A model generated the notes under the pieces. It was not told the DNA's origin, made no database searches, and saw only the letters and a list, made by a program, of their open reading frames with translations. 64,000 nucleotides of DNA from positions 1 to 64,000 of the forward strand of contig NZ_JVFV01000009.1 in NCBI RefSeq assembly GCF_001073085.1. The letters run 5' to 3'. Shown here one piece after another: positions 60,076-64,000 of this stretch. The translations under genes were made by a program, and so were the position numbers. How positions within the stretch are numbered: position 1 is the stretch's first letter; the number at the start of each line of letters is the position of its first letter. This stretch comes from Streptococcus pseudopneumoniae (lineage in GTDB: Bacteria > Bacillota > Bacilli > Lactobacillales > Streptococcaceae).

Positions 60076-60417
60076 ATGAACTTTATGAAGCAGAATTTTG
60101 AGAATACAAATAAAAGAGGAATTGATTTACGTGACTTAGGGATTGATGCATACGCTTATGATTATTCAGTATTCCTAGACTTACTTGATAATCTCAAAGC
60201 CAATAATCAAATTATACTAGGTGGGGATGTTTTTTGCTACAAGAATGGCCAATTGAAACATACTTATGATCATTGGTATTACGAGAAACAAGATCCAACC
60301 ATTGATAGCAGTAAATCCATTATTCAAACAGAAAAATATATCAGCAACTATGTTAAAGATCATGGTGAACACTATTATTTTTCAATTGTTTTAGACAATG
60401 AGGAATTTAATTTGTGA
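60076..60417 (+). CDS. Imm40-like immunity-type protein
   Basis: 113 residues, acidic, no signal peptide. The N-terminal RGIDLRDLGIDAYAYDYSVF and ILGGDVFCYKNGQL segments resemble the Imm40 family of polymorphic-toxin immunity proteins; I make this call from memory of the LGGDV pattern and it is not certain. No toxin gene is next to it: lytB is upstream behind a terminator and rbgA downstream with its own promoter. ATG 60076 or 60085 could start it, and the ribosome site is weak. It may be an orphan that protects against toxins of neighbouring strains. Confidence 0.65.
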   Translation: MNFMKQNFENTNKRGIDLRDLGIDAYAYDYSVFLDLLDNLKANNQIILGGDVFCYKNGQLKHTYDHWYYEKQDPTIDSSKSIIQTEKYISNYVKDHGEHYYFSIVLDNEEFNL

Positions 60418-60479
60418 CTGATTGACTTAGAAAACATTTTACAATCGGCATTGAATCAAGCGTCAAATATGAGAAATCA

Positions 60480-60488
60480 TGTTATAAT
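60480..60488 (+). promoter_or_regulatory. rbgA promoter, extended -10
   Basis: TGTTATAAT (60480-60488). It leaves a leader of about 90 A/T-rich bases before ATG 60587, with nothing else recognised in it. Confidence 0.65.
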
Positions 60489-60586
60489 AAAAGATAGTGA
60501 TTTATTTTTAGAAAAAAGGATATCTATTTAATTTTTAAATATGAAAGAATAGATACAAATCCAATAAAAGAAAGGAATTTTACAGA

Positions 60587-61438
60587 ATGGCAACTATTCA
60601 ATGGTTTCCTGGACATATGTCCAAGGCGCGTCGTCAGGTCCAGGAAAATTTAAAATTTGTTGATTTTGTGACAGTTTTAGTAGATGCACGTTTGCCCTTG
60701 TCTAGCCAAAATCCAATGCTGACTAAAATCATTGGGGACAAACCAAGGCTATTGATTCTAAACAAGGCAGACCTAGCGGACCCAGTATTAACAAAAGAAT
60801 GGCGTCAGCACTTTGAATCACAAGGCATTCAGACACTTGCTATCAACTCTAAAGAGCAAATTACAGTTAAAGTCGTAACAGACGCTGCTAAGAAACTCAT
60901 GGCAGATAAGATTGCTCGTCAAAGAGAACGTGGTATTCAAATTGAAACATTACGCACCATGATTATTGGGATTCCAAACGCAGGAAAATCAACTCTGATG
61001 AACCGTTTGGCTGGTAAGAAAATTGCTGTAGTTGGTAACAAGCCTGGTGTGACAAAAGGTCAACAATGGCTCAAAACCAATAAAGATTTGGAAATCTTGG
61101 ATACTCCAGGGATTCTTTGGCCAAAATTCGAAGACGAGACCGTCGCTCTTAAACTTGCCCTTACTGGAGCAATCAAGGATCAGTTACTTCCAATGGATGA
61201 GGTAACGATTTTCGGTCTCAATTACTTTAAAACCCATTATCCCGATAAGCTTCAAGAACGTTTCAAACAAATGAATCTGGACGATGAGGCTCCAGAAATT
61301 ATCATGGATATGACGCGTATCCTTGGTTTCCGTGATGATTATGATCGTTTTTACAATCTCTTTGTTAAAGAAGTTCGTGATGGAAAACTTGGTAATTACA
61401 CATTAGATACATTGGATGATCTAAATGGCAACGATTAA
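60587..61438 (+). CDS. rbgA: Ribosome biogenesis GTPase RbgA (YlqF)
   Basis: 283 residues. The GTPase motifs are circularly permuted: NKADL (G4, about 62), then NSK (G5), [12 protein letters not shown] (G1, about 128-139), GVTKG (G2) and DTPGILWP (G3). This order is diagnostic of YlqF/YawG proteins. [16 protein letters not shown] is the classic start. It helps assemble the 50S subunit. It overlaps rnhB by 14 bases. Confidence 0.96.
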   Translation: MATIQWFPGHMSKARRQVQENLKFVDFVTVLVDARLPLSSQNPMLTKIIGDKPRLLILNKADLADPVLTKEWRQHFESQGIQTLAINSKEQITVKVVTDAAKKLMADKIARQRERGIQIETLRTMIIGIPNAGKSTLMNRLAGKKIAVVGNKPGVTKGQQWLKTNKDLEILDTPGILWPKFEDETVALKLALTGAIKDQLLPMDEVTIFGLNYFKTHYPDKLQERFKQMNLDDEAPEIIMDMTRILGFRDDYDRFYNLFVKEVRDGKLGNYTLDTLDDLNGND

Positions 61439-62204
61439 AGAAATCAAAGAAGAATTAGCAAAGATAACTGAACTTGAAAGTCCCTTGTTCAAGGAATTTG
61501 AAAAAGATTCTCGTTCAGGTGTCCAAAAAGAAATTCAAAAGCGGAAAAAAGCCCTTCAAGCTGACATTGATGAAAATCTCCGCTTAGAAGCTATGCTTAG
61601 CTATGAAAAAGAGCTTTACGAGAATGGAATAAGCTTCATTGCTGGAGTTGATGAAGTTGGTCGCGGTCCCTTAGCTGGCCCTGTTGTTGCTGCAGCAGTC
61701 ATTCTTCCCAAAAATTGTAAAATAAAAGGCTTGAATGACAGTAAAAAGATTCCCAAGAAAAAACATGAAGAAATTTTTCAGGCTGTCAAAGATAATGCCC
61801 TAGCAATCGGTATCGGGATTATGGACAATCATGTCATAGACCAAGTCAATATCTACGAAGCGACGAAACTAGCCATGAAGGAAGCTATTTCTCAGCTTGA
61901 ACCTCAACCAGAACACCTTTTGATTGATGCTATGAAATTGGATTTGTCAATTTCTCAGACATCTATCATCAAAGGGGATGCCAACTCCTTATCTATTGCA
62001 GCAGCATCTATCGTTGCGAAGGTTACAAGAGATAAGATCATGGCTAACTATGACGAAGAATTTTCAGGTTATGATTTTGCTCAAAATGCTGGCTATGGAA
62101 CTGCTAAGCATCTAGAAGGAATTGAAAAGCATGGTGTCACACCTATTCATCGCACCAGTTTTGAACCGATTAAAACAATCGTTTCAGAAATTAGTAAAAG
62201 ATAA
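61425..62204 (+). CDS. rnhB: Ribonuclease HII
   Basis: 259 residues. An N-terminal helical extension (about 1-65) is followed by the catalytic domain: [16 protein letters not shown] (about 73-88) with the Asp-Glu pair, [18 protein letters not shown] with the third Asp, [17 protein letters not shown] and a final Asp in YDEEF. It removes RNA from RNA-DNA hybrids, including single ribonucleotides. The longer N terminus is typical of Gram-positive RNase HII. Starts inside rbgA. Confidence 0.96.
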   Translation: MATIKEIKEELAKITELESPLFKEFEKDSRSGVQKEIQKRKKALQADIDENLRLEAMLSYEKELYENGISFIAGVDEVGRGPLAGPVVAAAVILPKNCKIKGLNDSKKIPKKKHEEIFQAVKDNALAIGIGIMDNHVIDQVNIYEATKLAMKEAISQLEPQPEHLLIDAMKLDLSISQTSIIKGDANSLSIAAASIVAKVTRDKIMANYDEEFSGYDFAQNAGYGTAKHLEGIEKHGVTPIHRTSFEPIKTIVSEISKR

Positions 62205-62219
62205 TTAAAGGAGAGAATT

Positions 62220-63770
62220 ATGGAGGAACAATCGGAAATACTTAGTTCCAAGAAAGAATTTGCCTTCGCGTCCAGTACGATCTTAGCTCAAGTAGGGCGA
62301 GGTATTATTGTCGGATTAGTCGTAGGACTTATTGTAGGATCATTTCGATTTTTGATCGAAAAAGGCTTTCATATCGTTCAAGGATTTTATCAAGACCAAG
62401 AGAATCTGATACGGAATCTATTGATCATTTTATTGTTTTATATCCTCATTTGCTTACTTAGTGCCAAATTAACACGCTCAGAAAAAGATATCAGAGGTTC
62501 TGGTATTCCTCAAGTTGAAGCGGAGTTAAAAGGTCTCATGTCTCTCAACTGGTGGAGTGTCCTCTGGAAAAAATATATTCTAGGTATCTTGGCCATTGCG
62601 AGTGGGCTCATGCTCGGTCGTGAAGGTCCCAGTATTCAGCTAGGTGCCGCTGGAGGAAAAGGAATTGCTAAATGGCTCAAGTCTAGCCCTGTTGAGGAGC
62701 GTTCTTTGATTGCTAGCGGAGCTGCGGCTGGTCTTGCTGCTGCCTTTAATGCACCGATTGCGGGATTATTATTTGTAGTAGAAGAAGTCTATCACCATTT
62801 TTCACGTTTCTTTTGGGTTTCTACCTTGGCTGCTAGTCTAGTAGCAAACTTTGTTTCCCTTCTCATCTTTGGCTTAACACCTGTACTTGATATGCCGGAC
62901 AATATCCCTCTTATGAGTTTGAGTCAGTATTGGATTTATCTGCTTATGGGTATTTTTCTTGGTCTCTCAGGTTTTCTTTATGAGAAAGCGGTTCTGAATG
63001 TCGGCAAAGTTTATGATTGGATTGGGAAAAAGGTTCACATTGACAAAGCTTATCATCCAATTTTTGCTTTTATCCTGATTATTCCTGTGGGAATATTCCT
63101 ACCTCAAATACTTGGTGGGGGCAATCAGGTTGTCTTATCCTTAACAGAACAAGATTATAGTTTCCAAATTCTCTTAGTTTACTTCATCATTCGTTTTATC
63201 TGGAGTATGATCAGTTATGGTAGTGGACTGCCAGGTGGTATTTTCTTGCCAATTTTAGCTTTAGGATCCTTACTTGGTGCCCTGGTTGGTGTTATTTGTG
63301 TCAATCTTGGCCTTGTTACCCAGCAGCAATTCCCTATCTTTGTGATTCTTGGAATGAGCGGGTATTTTGGGGCTATCTCAAAAGCACCTTTGACAGCTAT
63401 GATTCTTGTGACAGAAATGGTTGGTGACATCCGCAATCTCATGCCTTTAGGGATGGTAACACTAGTTGCCTATATTGTTATGGACCTGCTCAAAGGGGCG
63501 CCCGTCTATGAAGCCATGCTTGAAAAAATGTTACCAGAAACCGCAAGTGATGATGGAGAAGTTACCCTAATTGAAATCCCAGTTTCTGATAAGATAGCTG
63601 GTAAGCAGGTACATGAACTCAATTTACCACACAATGTGCTTATCACAACCCAGGTACATAACGGTAAAAGTAAGACAGTTAATGGATCTACAAGAATGTA
63701 TCTAGGTGATATGATCCATCTCGTAATTCCAAAAAGTGAAATTGGAAAAGTGAAAGATTTACTACTATAA
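62220..63770 (+). CDS. ClC-family chloride channel/transporter with C-terminal RCK-like domain
   Basis: 516 residues with the ClC membrane fold: GSGIPQVE (about 99-106), GREGPSIQLGAA (about 137-148) with the gating Glu, and GLPGGIFLPILALG (about 337-350). The C-terminal 75 residues (VTLIEIPVSDKIAGKQVHEL ... MIHLVIPKSEIGKV) look like a TrkA-C/RCK-C module, probably regulatory. Members exchange chloride or fluoride for protons. The ribosome site AAAGGAG precedes ATG 62220, 15 bases after rnhB. Confidence 0.93.
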   Translation: MEEQSEILSSKKEFAFASSTILAQVGRGIIVGLVVGLIVGSFRFLIEKGFHIVQGFYQDQENLIRNLLIILLFYILICLLSAKLTRSEKDIRGSGIPQVEAELKGLMSLNWWSVLWKKYILGILAIASGLMLGREGPSIQLGAAGGKGIAKWLKSSPVEERSLIASGAAAGLAAAFNAPIAGLLFVVEEVYHHFSRFFWVSTLAASLVANFVSLLIFGLTPVLDMPDNIPLMSLSQYWIYLLMGIFLGLSGFLYEKAVLNVGKVYDWIGKKVHIDKAYHPIFAFILIIPVGIFLPQILGGGNQVVLSLTEQDYSFQILLVYFIIRFIWSMISYGSGLPGGIFLPILALGSLLGALVGVICVNLGLVTQQQFPIFVILGMSGYFGAISKAPLTAMILVTEMVGDIRNLMPLGMVTLVAYIVMDLLKGAPVYEAMLEKMLPETASDDGEVTLIEIPVSDKIAGKQVHELNLPHNVLITTQVHNGKSKTVNGSTRMYLGDMIHLVIPKSEIGKVKDLLL

Positions 63771-63897
63771 AAACATAATTTAAGTTATGTAAATTTAGAA
63801 ACAAAAAGATCGGGAAATATATTTATTGCATAATTTTGTTTATGTACAAAATGTAACTCTTAAACTGTTTTTTTATAACCAAAGGGAGATGGATGCT

Positions 63898-64000
63898 ATG
63901 AGTAGAAATAAAGCTCTTGCAGTTTATTTACTTGGGACTTTTAGTCAATTATTATTAGTTTGTTTAGTTGTATTTTTCTGCAATCATTATGGCGTTCATT
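63898..64000 (+). CDS. Partial gene, putative membrane protein, cut by the window end
   Basis: Only the first 34 codons are present: MSRNKALAVYLLGTFSQLLL and on to VVFFCNHYGVH. A basic start is followed by one hydrophobic helix, which could be a signal sequence or the first membrane segment. AAAGGGAG precedes the start. The 127 bases before it hold a weak inverted repeat, ACATAA (63773-63778) with TTATGT (63785-63790), and little else. No identity can be given. Confidence 0.6.
   Translation, partial: MSRNKALAVYLLGTFSQLLLVCLVVFFCNHYGVH

Overview
The window looks like a chromosomal segment of a mitis-group Streptococcus (S. mitis/oralis/infantis/pneumoniae relatives). Evidence: a tarIJ-licABC locus for choline-decorated teichoic acids, a LytB-type choline-binding glucosaminidase, rexBA in place of addBA, macP, two LPXTG surface proteins (one a KxYKxGKxW serine-rich-repeat adhesin), low-GC codon use and many extended -10 (TGnTATAAT) promoters. 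The species call is inferred from gene content. I saw no rRNA, tRNA or CRISPR array.

Layout. 1-4.7 kb: tatA, then tarI-tarJ-licA-licB-licC behind a CiaR-type direct repeat and a second promoter. 4.7-7.7 kb: pyrK-pyrDB behind a PyrR attenuator, then ribF with an apparently leaderless promoter. 7.8-9.1 kb: an IS30-family transposase broken by one in-frame stop. 9.2-13.9 kb: a 1529-residue serine-rich-repeat adhesin without its usual accessory Sec/glycosylation genes. 14-18.7 kb (minus): a DeoR regulator, then nrdF and nrdHE, with two NrdR-like boxes upstream. 18.8-21.7 kb: ptsHI and udk. 21.8-23.7 kb (minus): coaB-coaC-panT. 23.7-26.4 kb: an AT-rich two-gene cassette of unrecognised proteins, the best candidate for an undescribed system. 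26.6-33 kb: fhs; then on the minus strand lysS, a phosphatase/deacylase/DUF368 operon and a GH25 lysozyme. 33-38.4 kb: glmU-nudF-macP-mtnN, then pcrA. 38.7-44.2 kb: a SemiSWEET transporter, a two-component system facing an ABC-2 exporter, a Cof-type phosphatase and a CPBP protease. 44.3-52.4 kb: rexB-rexA and a zinc-ribbon-like protein. 52.5-57.8 kb: a cysteine-cluster protein, an LPXTG protein with four cysteines, and a GT2-GtrA/phosphodiester-glycosidase/membrane-protein operon. 58-60.4 kb: lytB and an Imm40-like protein. 60.5-64 kb: rbgA-rnhB-ClC and a gene cut by the window end.

How the parts fit. tarIJ makes CDP-ribitol, while licB imports choline and licA/licC convert it to CDP-choline. 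These are substrates for the phosphocholine-bearing teichoic acids to which the LytB repeats bind. glmU (UDP-GlcNAc), macP (PBP2a activation), the DUF368 protein (undecaprenyl-phosphate recycling), the GH25 lysozyme and lytB are further envelope functions. nrdHEF, pyrKD, udk, fhs, ribF and coaBC cover nucleotides and cofactors; rexAB and pcrA cover DNA repair.
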